Below, piece after piece: positions 1-6,249 of a stretch of DNA of 9,981 bases. This stretch comes from Thiotrichaceae bacterium (GTDB lineage Bacteria > Pseudomonadota > Gammaproteobacteria > Thiotrichales > Thiotrichaceae). The number at the start of each line of letters is the position of its first letter. Position 1 is the first letter of the stretch. The position numbers and the translations under genes are program-made. The stretch lies in the NCBI GenBank assembly GCA_027008885.1, contig JALVDQ010000263.1:1-9981 (forward strand), read 5' to 3'. The notes under the pieces are model-generated. The model saw only the letters and a list, made by a program, of their open reading frames with translations, was not told where the DNA came from and searched no databases.

Positions 1-1271
1 TTGATACGGTAGAGTTTATACATGTAGTAAGAGCCAGCTGCAAAACCTGCAAGCCCCAGTAATGCGGACAGACCCGCGAGGAAGTCCGTAAAGCCGTTAT
101 CGAAAAATGAGAAAAAAGTATAGCCTGCTAAGCCTGCAAAAAAAGCAGACACGCCAGCAATCTCACGACTCAAAGGTGAATATCGCAGGTTATTGAAACC
201 ACGATAAAAACGGTGCGGTTTACCGAGGTGCATATTCAGTTTATAAAGACCTGCGGTCATTAATACAAGCATCACAAGCAATAATGGAACAAAGGCACTG
301 GATTGTTTAACGGTTTCTATTGCAGCCAAATCAAAGATCCAGTCGCCCAGTGTTAGCATTAAAAAAGCTCCCATTACTGCCTGGGCAGACAAGGTAAACA
401 AAACATGCGCATTTTCATGTGAGCTTAGCAGTGTTTTTAAACCCCAGTGTTTTTGCTTGCCGTGTTTTTCATCCAGCACCGGTTGATACTTACCTGCATC
501 ATCGTCGCGGTGGTATTTTATCGGTGTTGAATCAACCCGTTTCATGTCCCGATTAAGTGTTTTGGTTTGCTGAAAACGAATATTGGGATGGGTGATATTG
601 TTATCAGGAAACCCCGGAATTGTTTCATCAAGCTGAGTACGACCTTCGGGGGTATTCTCAATTACACCAAACTCCAGCGCATTTCCCAAACAGGCAGACA
701 CGCAGGCAGGCTTTAGCCCGACTTCGAGGCGATCTACACACATATTGCATTTGCTTACCTGCCCTTTTACCGGATCAAGCTGCGGTGCATTGTAGGGGCA
801 AACCCAGGTGCAATAGCCACAGCCAAAACAAATATCAGGGTCTTGTAGCACTGCACCGTATTCAGCAAATTTGGTATAGGCGCGCGTGGGGCATCCCTTC
901 AGGCAAACGGGATCATCGCAGTGATTACATGCCATTGAAATATTCAGACGACGATAATCGGGGTATGTCCCCCCTTCAACAAAACCCACAGAACGAAATG
1001 CAATATGCCCGGGGTTGTCATTTTTTTCAGAACAAGCAGCTTCGCAGGCATGGCAGGCGATACAGTTATCCGCTGTAAAATAAAAACCATGTTGTTTGTA
1101 GCGGTTGGGGTTGTCGCCAATCGCATCATCATTATTAATATTCAGACTTTTATTGCGCAGCGCAGAGCCTTCCGGGGTTAGCTCAATAAGCTGTCCGTAG
1201 CGATTGTTTTTCTTGCTGTCTTTATCTTGTAAAAAAGCATACTTAGGCTCATCTTCTCGTACTTGAAACAT
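1..1271 (-). CDS. DmsB-DmsC fusion: four-cluster ferredoxin subunit joined to membrane anchor (3' end cut by window edge)
   Basis: Seen: an open frame of 423 codons from the ATG at 1271 with no stop before the edge. Residues 60-200 hold 16 Cys in four groups (C70/73/76/80, C115/118/123/127, C148/151/154/158, C175/178/190/194), the pattern of DmsB/NrfC-type subunits with four [4Fe-4S] clusters. After a linker (about 200-285) come hydrophobic segments near 288-310, 326-345, 371-391 and 396-416. Between the second and third lies HLGKPHRFYRGF followed by SPLSREI, which resembles the DmsC anchor signature. No signal peptide is visible. Family knowledge: DmsB passes electrons between a quinone-binding anchor and a molybdenum subunit; the two are usually separate proteins. 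Inference: it anchors the molybdoenzyme encoded just upstream (3611-1395) to the cytoplasmic face of the membrane and links it to the quinone pool. The ribosome site is weak (AGAG about 9-10 nt before ATG). An anchor for a different catalytic subunit beyond the window is possible. Confidence 0.88.
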   Translation of the reverse strand, partial: MFQVREDEPKYAFLQDKDSKKNNRYGQLIELTPEGSALRNKSLNINNDDAIGDNPNRYKQHGFYFTADNCIACHACEAACSEKNDNPGHIAFRSVGFVEGGTYPDYRRLNISMACNHCDDPVCLKGCPTRAYTKFAEYGAVLQDPDICFGCGYCTWVCPYNAPQLDPVKGQVSKCNMCVDRLEVGLKPACVSACLGNALEFGVIENTPEGRTQLDETIPGFPDNNITHPNIRFQQTKTLNRDMKRVDSTPIKYHRDDDAGKYQPVLDEKHGKQKHWGLKTLLSSHENAHVLFTLSAQAVMGAFLMLTLGDWIFDLAAIETVKQSSAFVPLLLVMLVLMTAGLYKLNMHLGKPHRFYRGFNNLRYSPLSREIAGVSAFFAGLAGYTFFSFFDNGFTDFLAGLSALLGLAGFAAGSYYMYKLYRI

Positions 1272-1302
1272 GGTTTTAACTCTAAAAATTACTAACGAGA
1301 CC

Positions 1303-1316
1303 TGATTTAAAAATCA
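1303..1316. promoter_or_regulatory. AT-rich palindrome upstream of the FeS/anchor fusion gene
   Basis: TGATTT-AA-AAATCA is a perfect 14-bp palindrome, 32 nt upstream of the ATG at 1271 and downstream of the terminator-like hairpin. Its TGAT/ATCA half-sites resemble FNR/CRP-type sites, but the spacing is six bases where FNR needs four. It could be an operator for an unidentified dimeric regulator or chance in AT-rich DNA. No convincing -35/-10 pair was found around it. Confidence 0.2.
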
Positions 1317-1328
1317 AATCCCTTAATT

Positions 1329-1374
1329 AAAAAAATCAGATTGAGGCAAAAGGAGGAGCAATCCCCAATCTGAT
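1329..1374 (-). terminator. Rho-independent terminator (or attenuator) after the NarB-like gene
   Basis: Read on the minus strand, a 12-bp stem (arms 1374-1363 and 1346-1335, one G-U pair) encloses a 16-nt loop and is followed directly by seven T (1335-1329). It starts 20 nt after the TAG stop of the molybdoenzyme gene. This is a canonical intrinsic terminator in the direction of transcription. Because the next gene (start 1271) probably encodes a subunit of the same complex, the hairpin may work as partial termination that lowers anchor expression, or the fusion gene may have its own promoter in the 60 bp that remain. Confidence 0.8.
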
Positions 1375-1394
1375 AAAGCCGTTGCGAAACTAAA

Positions 1395-3611
1395 CTAAAA
1401 TGCGCGCATTTCCATACTCAACTTTGCTGCTTCCTGCTGATTCTGGATTCGCTCAATCCTTACGGCTGATTGTTTATAAGCAGGTTGACGCGAGTGCGGA
1501 TCGAGCAAACCAAGGGTCAGTCGGTTGGCACAGTCATGAAAATGAAATGGCACAAATACCATATTTTTAGGTACCCGATGTGTTAATTGCGCCATTACAA
1601 TCGCATCTGAACGTGGTGATACCAGGCGAATATAGTCACCAGCAATAATACCTAATTCTTTAGCTGCATCAGGGTTCATCTCGGCAAACGGAATTGGAGA
1701 ATATTTGTTGTTGTTGCTAAGCTTTCCGGTCTTTGTACGACCATGCCAATGTTCGATAAGACGACCCGTATTTAGCCAGAAAGGGAATTTTTCATCAGGT
1801 ACTTCATTATTATCGATAAATGGCAGTGGAATCAGTTTTGCCTTGCCATCAGCATAACGAAAACTGGCTTCTTCGGTATATAGTCGCACCCCACCCTTTG
1901 CAGGGGCTTCACCAGCCTCAGCCTGTTCTTTGGTGTATGGCCATTGAATGCCGCGATTTTTTTCAATCAGTTCATGTGTCATGCCGGAGTTATCAGATAA
2001 GCGACCATGCGATAATTCACCCATTTCAAGGAATATATCGGCGGCTTTTTCAGGGAAATTCAGTTTTTCCTTGTCATCTTTCTCGGCATTAAAGCGTTCT
2101 GCCATGCGATTAAATATCCACAGATCAGGTTTTGAATTTCCATGCGGCGCAATCACGGGTTTAACTACGTTAATGCGGCGTTCGGTATTGGTCATCACGC
2201 CATCTTTTTCAGCCCAGGTGCCTGCTGGCAAGTAAACGTGTGCATATTGTGCGCTTTCGGTGTCTTCATAACAGTCCTGCACCGCACAAAATTCCAGCTG
2301 CTCCATTGCCTTGCGAATGCGTGCCGTATTCGGCAGCGAGCTCATGGGATTGGTCGCAATAAGCCACAAACCCTTGATCTGCCCAAGTTCCATTGCCTGA
2401 TAAATATCAGTTTGATACATGCCACGTTTTTTGGGGAAAAATTCTGGATCAACATTCCAGAATTTGGCAATGTCTTCACGGTCTTGTGGATTTTCAAGAT
2501 AGCGATGATTGGGTAAACCAGAGCAGGATGACCACTCGCGCGTACCCATTGCATTACACTGCCCTGTAATTGAAAGCGATGTACCGCCTGGTTTGCCAAT
2601 ATTGCCAGTGATGAGTGCAAGATTATTAATTCCTACAACACCATCAGAGCCGTGGGTGCTCTGGTTAATACCCATCGTCCAGATTTGCATGGCTGCCGGT
2701 GCTTTGGCGAAGGTGCGCGCCACAGCACGAATGGTATCCTCATCAATACCGCAAATTCTGGCGGCTGTTACTGGATCATACTTGGCAACTTCGGCTTTAA
2801 GTTCTTCCAGACCATTGGTATTTTTTTCAATGTAATCCTTATCTTCCAGACCTTCATCAAAGATAACGTGCATCATTGAATTCATTAGCACCACATCGGT
2901 GCCTGGTGTGACGGTAAGGTGACGATCTGCATTCTGTGCCAGCATGGTGACACGCGGATCAACCACAATCAGCGTAAATCCCTTTTTCTCCTGCGCTTCT
3001 TTCATGCGCCAGTAGATAATTGGGTGTTGCTCTGGCAGATTTGAACCCCAAGCGATCAGGACATCACAATGTTCAAAATCTTCATAACACCCCGGAGGTC
3101 CATCCGAGCCAAATGAGCGTTTATAGCCAGAAACGGCAGATGCCATACATAGCGTGGTATTACCGTCGTAGTTATTTGTACCAATTAAGCCACGGGTGAG
3201 TTTGCCGAGTGTATAAAACTCTTCGGTAAGCATTTGCCCTGTCGAAATAACCGCAATTGAATCCCGCCCGTATTTTTCCTGGATGCGACGCAGTTCAGAA
3301 TAGGTTTTATCCAGTGCTGTATCCCAGTCGGTTGTCTGCCACTCATCCGAGAAGCTATTGCGGATTTTGGGCTCAGTACCGCGCCCTGCGGATTCAAACA
3401 ATTCGTGTTCAAAGATGCCTTTTAAACAAAGCTTGCCACGATTGACGTCCGCACCACCAACACCGCGTGATGAAACCGCCCTGCCTTCAGCATTTAAGCC
3501 AACTTCAATAGAACAACCTGTAGAACAATAGCCACAGGTAGCATATTTCCACTCTTTGACTTCTTTATCGGCAATTTTGACAGGATTTTTTTTGCCACGA
3601 CCAAATAACAT
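1395..3611 (-). CDS. Cytoplasmic NarB/NasA/NapA-type molybdopterin (bis-MGD) oxidoreductase, probable nitrate reductase catalytic subunit
   Basis: Predicted 738 residues, close to single-subunit NarB enzymes. Seen: an N-terminal [4Fe-4S] motif C26-x2-C29-x3-C33-x28-C62, then CLKG with the Lys between cluster and cofactor; NTTLCMASAV with C155 as likely Mo ligand; DGPPGCYEDFEHCD then WGSNLPEQHPI; WAEKDGVMTNTERR near the middle; and a C-terminal molybdopterin-dinucleotide domain ending ANRLTLGLLDPHSRQPAYK. Family knowledge: Cys-ligated Mo with these blocks is typical of assimilatory or periplasmic nitrate reductases. There is no Tat or Sec signal, so it is probably cytoplasmic. Start choice: an in-frame ATG 81 nt upstream (3692) adds residues unlike the family and lacks a ribosome site, whereas the ATG at 3611 has AGAGAA upstream and the FeS motif at the usual distance. 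Neighbours: uppP upstream (156-bp gap), terminator hairpin and FeS/anchor fusion downstream. Nitrate is inferred; another oxyanion or a reversed (oxidase) reaction cannot be excluded. Confidence 0.88.
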   Translation of the reverse strand: MLFGRGKKNPVKIADKEVKEWKYATCGYCSTGCSIEVGLNAEGRAVSSRGVGGADVNRGKLCLKGIFEHELFESAGRGTEPKIRNSFSDEWQTTDWDTALDKTYSELRRIQEKYGRDSIAVISTGQMLTEEFYTLGKLTRGLIGTNNYDGNTTLCMASAVSGYKRSFGSDGPPGCYEDFEHCDVLIAWGSNLPEQHPIIYWRMKEAQEKKGFTLIVVDPRVTMLAQNADRHLTVTPGTDVVLMNSMMHVIFDEGLEDKDYIEKNTNGLEELKAEVAKYDPVTAARICGIDEDTIRAVARTFAKAPAAMQIWTMGINQSTHGSDGVVGINNLALITGNIGKPGGTSLSITGQCNAMGTREWSSCSGLPNHRYLENPQDREDIAKFWNVDPEFFPKKRGMYQTDIYQAMELGQIKGLWLIATNPMSSLPNTARIRKAMEQLEFCAVQDCYEDTESAQYAHVYLPAGTWAEKDGVMTNTERRINVVKPVIAPHGNSKPDLWIFNRMAERFNAEKDDKEKLNFPEKAADIFLEMGELSHGRLSDNSGMTHELIEKNRGIQWPYTKEQAEAGEAPAKGGVRLYTEEASFRYADGKAKLIPLPFIDNNEVPDEKFPFWLNTGRLIEHWHGRTKTGKLSNNNKYSPIPFAEMNPDAAKELGIIAGDYIRLVSPRSDAIVMAQLTHRVPKNMVFVPFHFHDCANRLTLGLLDPHSRQPAYKQSAVRIERIQNQQEAAKLSMEMRAF

Positions 3612-3662
3612 ATAATTTCTCTGTAATTCACATATTTCGCACCATAAAGATGCATTGAATAA

Positions 3663-3700
3663 AACTTTGAACCGGTATTGTTCAGAGAGCATTCAAAGTT
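3663..3700. repeat. Inverted repeat upstream of the NarB-like gene
   Basis: Perfect 9-bp arms, AACTTTGAA (3663-3671) and TTCAAAGTT (3692-3700), separated by 20 bp. It lies 52-89 bp upstream of the chosen start at 3611, inside the 156-bp gap after uppP. It could be an operator or a leader hairpin. A TTGAAC hexamer (minus strand, 3727-3722) could be a -35 element, but no well-spaced -10 is evident. No terminator is visible after uppP in this gap, so read-through from uppP is possible. Confidence 0.35.
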
Positions 3701-3767
3701 ATTTGTATACTTCAAACGCAGGTTCAATAATGTGAATTATTAAGCAAATTACATGCCAAATATAGCT

Positions 3768-4565
3768 TTAACCTGTCGCTGCTGGACTAATGACACCCGT
3801 GTAAATCAGGTAAAGCAAAATAATTCCAAACAGGATTCGGTAGACACCAAAGGTTACGAAGGTAAATTTTTCGAGAAAGCGTATAAACAGCTTCATGGTG
3901 AAGTAGGCAACAATAAATGAGACCACAAAGCCAATTGCGAGCGAGGTAAAATCAGCCCCGCTAAACTCTTTGTAATGCTTTAAAAAGTCATAGCCACTGG
4001 CAGCCGCCAACACAGGCAAGGCGAGTAAAAATGAAAACTCGGCACTTGCTTTTCGGCTTAGACCCGCCAGTAATGCGCCTACAATAGTAGAGCCTGCGCG
4101 ACTGGTTCCCGGGATCACGGCAAATACCTGCGCAATGCCAATTAATGCCGCCTGCTTAATGCTTATATCCTCAACATCAAGTGTTCGGGGAACTCTGTTT
4201 TTCTGAAAATACTCCAGAATCAAAAAGATAATGCCGCCGATAATAAACATAATCGCAACAACCTGTACTGAAAACAGTGCTTTTATCTGGTGGCTAAACA
4301 GAAAACCAATAATTGCTATGGGTAAAAAGGCAATAAACAGCTTGATCCATAATTGAAAATGCTTTGGATGAAACTTGTCTTTATAATTGGCAATCACAGC
4401 AAGAATGGCAGAAAGCTGAATAATAACTTCAAATGCTTTATTTGCTTTGGTCTGGGGCAAGCCCAGTAATTCGCTTCCAACAATCAGATGCCCAGTGGAT
4501 GAAATGGGCAAAAATTCAGTAATACCCTCAATAATGCCCAGAATAACTGCGTGAATTATATCCAT
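3768..4565 (-). CDS. uppP: Undecaprenyl-diphosphatase UppP (BacA)
   Basis: A complete 265-residue polytopic membrane protein, the normal length for the family. Seen: the first signature around E13/E17 with [11 protein letters not shown] (S22, S23, H26), and the second, PGTSRAGST (152-160, R156), followed by [11 protein letters not shown]. These Glu, Ser, His and Arg residues form the active site in the E. coli enzyme. About eight hydrophobic segments fill the rest. Function (family knowledge): it dephosphorylates undecaprenyl pyrophosphate at the periplasmic face, recycling the lipid carrier for peptidoglycan and other envelope polymers; overexpression gives bacitracin resistance. The start at 4565 places the first motif at the expected distance, but no strong Shine-Dalgarno is present. 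It sits between two redox gene groups with gaps of 142 bp upstream and 156 bp downstream and is probably a separate transcription unit with no functional tie to them. Confidence 0.96.
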   Translation of the reverse strand: MDIIHAVILGIIEGITEFLPISSTGHLIVGSELLGLPQTKANKAFEVIIQLSAILAVIANYKDKFHPKHFQLWIKLFIAFLPIAIIGFLFSHQIKALFSVQVVAIMFIIGGIIFLILEYFQKNRVPRTLDVEDISIKQAALIGIAQVFAVIPGTSRAGSTIVGALLAGLSRKASAEFSFLLALPVLAAASGYDFLKHYKEFSGADFTSLAIGFVVSFIVAYFTMKLFIRFLEKFTFVTFGVYRILFGIILLYLIYTGVISPAATG

Positions 4566-4584
4566 AATTTTTATTTAGTATTTT

Positions 4585-4616
4585 CTTTGATAACAGGGCG
4601 GGCGATTGTATCAAAG
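4585..4616. repeat. Inverted repeat overlapping the uppP promoter region
   Basis: CTTTGATA (4585-4592) and TATCAAAG (4609-4616) are perfect 8-bp arms with a 16-bp spacer. The right arm overlaps the candidate -10 of uppP and the left arm lies in the predicted 5' leader. This geometry would suit an operator bound by a dimeric repressor. Chance occurrence in AT-rich DNA is possible. Confidence 0.3.
4605..4613 (-). promoter_or_regulatory. Candidate extended -10 promoter for uppP
   Basis: On the minus strand this reads TGATACAAT: a TACAAT hexamer (one mismatch to TATAAT) with a TG at the extended -10 position. It lies 39-48 bp before the uppP ATG, giving a leader of about 33 nt. The -35 region is poor (about three of six matches), as is common for extended -10 promoters. 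It supports uppP being transcribed independently of the torD-like gene. Confidence 0.35.
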
Positions 4617-4642
4617 CTGCAATCATTTCACACGATTAAAAA

Positions 4643-4661
4643 GGCTTATTGGGGCTTATTG
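4643..4661. repeat. Short direct repeat in the torD-uppP gap
   Basis: GGCTTATTG occurs twice, at 4643-4651 and 4653-4661, ten bp apart, which is about one helical turn. It lies 30-50 bp upstream of the candidate uppP -10. No hairpin forms here, so it is not a terminator for the upstream gene. It may be a tandem operator half-site or a chance duplication. Confidence 0.25.
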
Positions 4662-4707
4662 CTGTATCTAGTTCAAGAATAGGAACTCCGAAACTTGAGT
4701 TATAGGA

Positions 4708-5568
4708 TTACCAGGATTCAGCAACCCCTGGTATAAAACTAACAGGTTCTTCTACCACGGGTTGATTTGTCCGGCGTTTTTCTTCTATTTCCTCTGCGGT
4801 TGGTCTTTTTATTGCGGTTATTTCTGCCAGTGTATCGCGTAATTCCTGAATATAGGCATTGGTTAAAATGGCGATACTGGCATAAAAATCGGTGCTACAG
4901 CGTTGTGATACCAGGCGGCAAAAGTCTTCAATCCATAACAACAGATGTTCATCCATGAACATTGTTGCATCCTGCATTCTTTTTAGCTGCGGTATTTTGC
5001 TTATTTTACTGCTAATGTCGGCTTGAGGATCAAGCAAGGTGGCAATGAACTGTAATTGCAGTACCAGATGATCTTCGGAGCGAATCCGCCAGTTCTCTGT
5101 CTTTAAGCCGTATCGCTTAAACCATTCCCTGATTTGAAACATCGGTTCTTGCTGTATGAGATGATCTTCATCCAGCCACACTGATTCAAACGGCGAGGCA
5201 TGCAAGCTGTGATTTAAATAAATATCAGCATAGTCTACTGCCAGCTGATCCAGTGTGGTTTGATCAAGTTCTTCAGGAAGCTCATGCAAGGCAGCTTCAA
5301 CAAAACGCTGGGGCTCAAAAATTCCCTTTGTTTTTTCATCTGTTTTATCATCTTCCTGGCATGCAATCAGCATGCCCAGATTGTACGGAAAGTTAACGTC
5401 CTTCAATGCACTAATCAAGTCGGCATCGGCTTCCTTGTCATGCAGAGCGGCGATTTGTTGCAAATCCTGGGAGACTGCCTCACTCCATTCCAGAAGTGTG
5501 GCAGTGTCAGTGTAACTCTCCTCTTCCGCCACTTTCGTCTCTTCGGTCAGAGGTGTTACATTAGTCAT
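4708..5568 (-). CDS. TorD/DmsD-family molybdoenzyme maturation chaperone, long form
   Basis: Predicted 286 residues, against about 200 for typical TorD/DmsD. Seen: an all-helical, acidic protein. The core at about 105-240 contains DYADIYL (112-118), SPFESVWLDEDHL (125-137), FQIREWFKRYGL (144-155), then SEDHLVLQLQF (164-174) and later LLLWIEDFC; this order and the EDHL block match the TorD fold. An extra N-terminal stretch (1-100) and a charged tail (251-286, with TAEEIEEKRR) account for the length. Family knowledge: these cytoplasmic chaperones bind the Tat leader of their partner and assist molybdopterin insertion before export. Start choice: the ATG at 5568 overlaps the dmsB-like stop (ATGACTAA) and has AGGGAG 6 nt upstream; an in-frame ATG at 5601 would overlap more and lacks this site. 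Partner is most likely the DmsA-like protein at 8848-6248. Confidence 0.85.
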   Translation of the reverse strand: MTNVTPLTEETKVAEEESYTDTATLLEWSEAVSQDLQQIAALHDKEADADLISALKDVNFPYNLGMLIACQEDDKTDEKTKGIFEPQRFVEAALHELPEELDQTTLDQLAVDYADIYLNHSLHASPFESVWLDEDHLIQQEPMFQIREWFKRYGLKTENWRIRSEDHLVLQLQFIATLLDPQADISSKISKIPQLKRMQDATMFMDEHLLLWIEDFCRLVSQRCSTDFYASIAILTNAYIQELRDTLAEITAIKRPTAEEIEEKRRTNQPVVEEPVSFIPGVAESW

Positions 5569-6235
5569 CAACCACTCCCTTACTGTGAGGAACAAATACA
5601 ATCGAAGGATTAGTCAGCTCAGGATTGGCAAAGTTTTTAACCGCCTTGACTACCTTGTCATTGCCGCCCATTGCTTTGGTTTCGTACTTGCCTTCACGAA
5701 GTTGATCAATCGGACCAATATCCAGCACGCGCATCATACATGCCATCACACAGTAAGGTTTGCGCCCGGCATCAATCTCGTCCACACACATATTGCATTT
5801 TTTGACGATTTGCTCTTCAGGATCAAACTGTGGTGCGCCATACGGACAGGCAGCTTCACAGCGACGACAACCAATACACAGGGTAGAGTCAATATCCACA
5901 ATGCCGTCTTTTTTGCGCTTGAAGATGGCTCCTGTCGGACAAGTCGGCAAACAGGCGGGTTCTGCACAGTGGTTACAGGAAAAATTCACCTTGTAAGCAT
6001 AAACATCAGGATAGGTTCCACCTTCGATGTATTGCACACGTCTAAAGCGAGGTCCCGGAGGTAAACCGTTTTTATCCTTGCACGCCATTTCACAGGCGCG
6101 ACAGCCAATGCAATCGACATTATTGTGAATAAAGCCCAACTGCATTTCAGGAACAACAGGCGTGTAAACCTCTTTCTTTTTACGCTTGACTGCCTGCTTA
6201 ATGACCGCTTTCTTTTCTGCATCTAATTTAGCCAT
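5561..6235 (-). CDS. DmsB-like electron-transfer subunit with four [4Fe-4S] clusters
   Basis: A complete 224-residue protein, normal for DmsB/NrfC/TtrB-type subunits. Seen: 16 Cys in four groups: C42/45/48/52, C87/90/95/99, C120/123/126/130 and C147/150/162/166, with CNHCAEPACLPTCPTGA and CIGCRRCEAACPYGAPQFDP as clear landmarks. The N-terminus (1-25) is rich in Lys and Ala with no signal peptide, so it presumably leaves the cytoplasm by riding on the Tat-exported catalytic subunit, as is known for DmsB. Inferred role: passes electrons between the Mo subunit and a partner, here perhaps the pentaheme cytochrome, because no anchor gene follows. It starts 12 nt after the dmsA-like stop and overlaps the chaperone gene by 8 bp, suggesting translational coupling on both sides. 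The exact subfamily (DMSO, polysulfide, tetrathionate) cannot be told from this subunit. Confidence 0.93.
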   Translation of the reverse strand: MAKLDAEKKAVIKQAVKRKKKEVYTPVVPEMQLGFIHNNVDCIGCRACEMACKDKNGLPPGPRFRRVQYIEGGTYPDVYAYKVNFSCNHCAEPACLPTCPTGAIFKRKKDGIVDIDSTLCIGCRRCEAACPYGAPQFDPEEQIVKKCNMCVDEIDAGRKPYCVMACMMRVLDIGPIDQLREGKYETKAMGGNDKVVKAVKNFANPELTNPSIVFVPHSKGVVDD

Positions 6236-6242
6236 TTCTATT

Positions 6243-6249
6243 CCTCCTT
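6243..6249 (-). promoter_or_regulatory. Strong ribosome binding site of the dmsB-like gene overlapping the dmsA-like stop
   Basis: On the minus strand AAGGAGG overlaps the TAA stop of the catalytic-subunit gene (TAAGGAGG) and stands 7 nt before the ATG at 6235. It is the best Shine-Dalgarno in the window. A small hairpin (6-bp arms 6272-6267 and 6260-6255) lies just before it at the end of the dmsA-like gene. Confidence 0.85.

Noticed and set aside
620..1078. Plus-strand frame of 152 codons opposite the FeS/anchor fusion
   Set aside because: It lies antisense to the well-supported Cys-rich coding frame and its translation has no recognisable domain; it is a mirror of the real gene's codon bias.
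1303..1316. FNR box before the FeS/anchor fusion
   Set aside because: The half-sites TGAT and ATCA are there but six bases apart instead of four, so it is kept only as an unassigned palindrome.
3612..3692. Upstream 27-codon extension of the NarB-like protein, starting at an ATG at 3692
   Set aside because: No ribosome site precedes 3692, the added residues do not resemble the family N-terminus, and the extension overlaps the inverted repeat. The ATG at 3611 has a better site and family-like spacing to the FeS motif.
3494..3727. Minus-strand frame of 77 codons spanning the uppP-NarB-like gap
   Set aside because: Most of it overlaps the start of the NarB-like gene in another frame, with no domain and no ribosome site.
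4622..4707. Terminator after the torD-like gene
   Set aside because: A T-run follows the direct repeat, but no stem longer than 5 bp could be formed in front of it.
5260..5613. Plus-strand frame of 117 codons opposite the chaperone gene
   Set aside because: Antisense to a gene with clear family motifs, overlap coupling and a good ribosome site; no recognisable domain of its own.
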